Assembly (NCBI GenBank): GCA_037576195.1
Contig: CM075101.1
Location: 9,424,001 to 9,488,000, forward strand
DNA length: 64,000 nt
Direction: 5' to 3'
DNA from: Phytoseiulus persimilis
Taxonomy: Eukaryota > Arthropoda > Arachnida > Mesostigmata > Phytoseiidae
Shown here piece after piece: positions 63,650-64,000 of this stretch. Positions within the stretch are counted from its first letter, which is position 1. The number at the start of each line of letters is the position of its first letter. Below the pieces are notes generated by a model, which did not search any database, was not told the origin of the DNA, and was given only the letters and a program-made list of their open reading frames with translations. The position numbers were made by a program, and so were the translations under genes.

Positions 63650-64000
63650 TCCCCCCATAGTGGTCGGCCAGAACGATTCCCGGTGCGATTCTCCCCGTCC
63701 GAGGTCCTATTTGTGTTGCTGGAGTTGACAACTGCCCCGACGTGTCCACTCGCAACGGGCGTCCGTCTCCGAGTGAGTGAAACATGGTGGACGCCAACTG
63801 TCTGGAGAGCATTTTTGCATATCGGCGAATCTCTGTATTGCCGGGCCGAACTGGCTATAGCTGCCCAGGTAAGCGGATTTGCATTTCTGTTCGAGTGATC
63901 AGGAGTCAGTAGTTTGCCGAAGAGCTAGATAGGAGGGAGGGGAGCGGAATATTTCAAAAGTTAGCATACGGAATGGTAGCCGCTGGCCTTCAGATAAGAG

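Larger units (their letters stand above)
46141..64000. other. No assignable gene
   Basis: About 18 kb in which I recognise no protein or RNA gene. Listed inside it are six long G or C runs, small trinucleotide repeats, the 24-bp tandem repeat at 50374 and the 13-bp hairpin at 57072. Purine bias on the plus strand is marked at about 47740-47990. The minus-strand open frame at 61552-61869, with the segment LQRWQLPQPSLEDVLSSFCE next to a possible donor GAG|GTAAAG, and the plus-strand frame at 60178-60537 look somewhat protein-like. Neither has a recognised motif or a clean acceptor. Confidence 0.4.

Noticed and set aside
1-64000. tRNA genes
   Set aside because: Several GGTTCGA-like T-arm cores (for example at about 8900, 27245 and 44725) were examined. 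None had the matching T-stem.
1-64000. Reverse transcriptase or transposase coding sequence
   Set aside because: I looked for YADD-type and DDE-context motifs in the readable frames and found none. This was by eye, so degenerate copies could be missed.
1-64000. Bacterial, viral or CRISPR content
   Set aside because: No operon-like run of open frames, no Shine-Dalgarno-led genes and no regularly spaced identical repeats. The splice-bounded receptor exon argues for animal DNA.

Overview
This window looks like nuclear DNA of an invertebrate animal, most likely an arthropod. Base composition is close to balanced and CpG is frequent throughout, so there is little sign of CpG depletion. No open frame in any of the six frames is long enough to be a clear intronless gene. 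The longest, about 200 to 240 codons, are about what this much non-coding DNA gives by chance. The one segment I can assign to a gene family is a short exon with proper splice sites. A mite or another small-genome arthropod would fit, but the sequence does not prove it.

The recognised gene is on the minus strand. At 8809-8986 there is a 178-base internal exon whose translation reads as the glycosylated extracellular tail and start of the first membrane helix of an aminergic GPCR, closest in my judgement to invertebrate D2-like dopamine receptors. A possible start exon (six codons, phase 0, consensus donor) lies 5.2 kb upstream at 14164-14181. I found no following exon between position 1 and 8808, so the rest of the receptor should lie beyond the left edge. 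On this reading 1-8808 is intron, 8987-14163 is intron 1, and the DNA to the right is 5' flank or other genes.

From about 14 kb to 64 kb I can offer only candidates: a signal-peptide-like first exon at 26748-26802 (+), an exon-like segment at 37612-37739 (+) downstream of a TATA element at 36930, an exon-like segment at 45322-45424 (-) in a GC-rich block, and several weaker splice-bounded segments. No tRNA, rRNA, CRISPR array or recognisable transposase or reverse transcriptase was found.

The non-coding DNA has its own character. Long runs of G or C (11 to 24 bases) occur ten times, all right of 26.6 kb. Perfect short inverted repeats with 10-15 bp arms and 4-11 nt loops occur more often than random sequence should give. 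A sequence unit of about 75-110 bp occurs twice in opposite orientation about 1 kb apart (24.14-24.25 and 25.17-25.30 kb). It contains consecutive stem-loops, and the last stem differs in sequence between the copies but keeps its pairing. Tracts of several hundred bases with strong purine/pyrimidine strand bias are found at 36.3-37.1, 39.3-39.6 and 47.7-48.0 kb.
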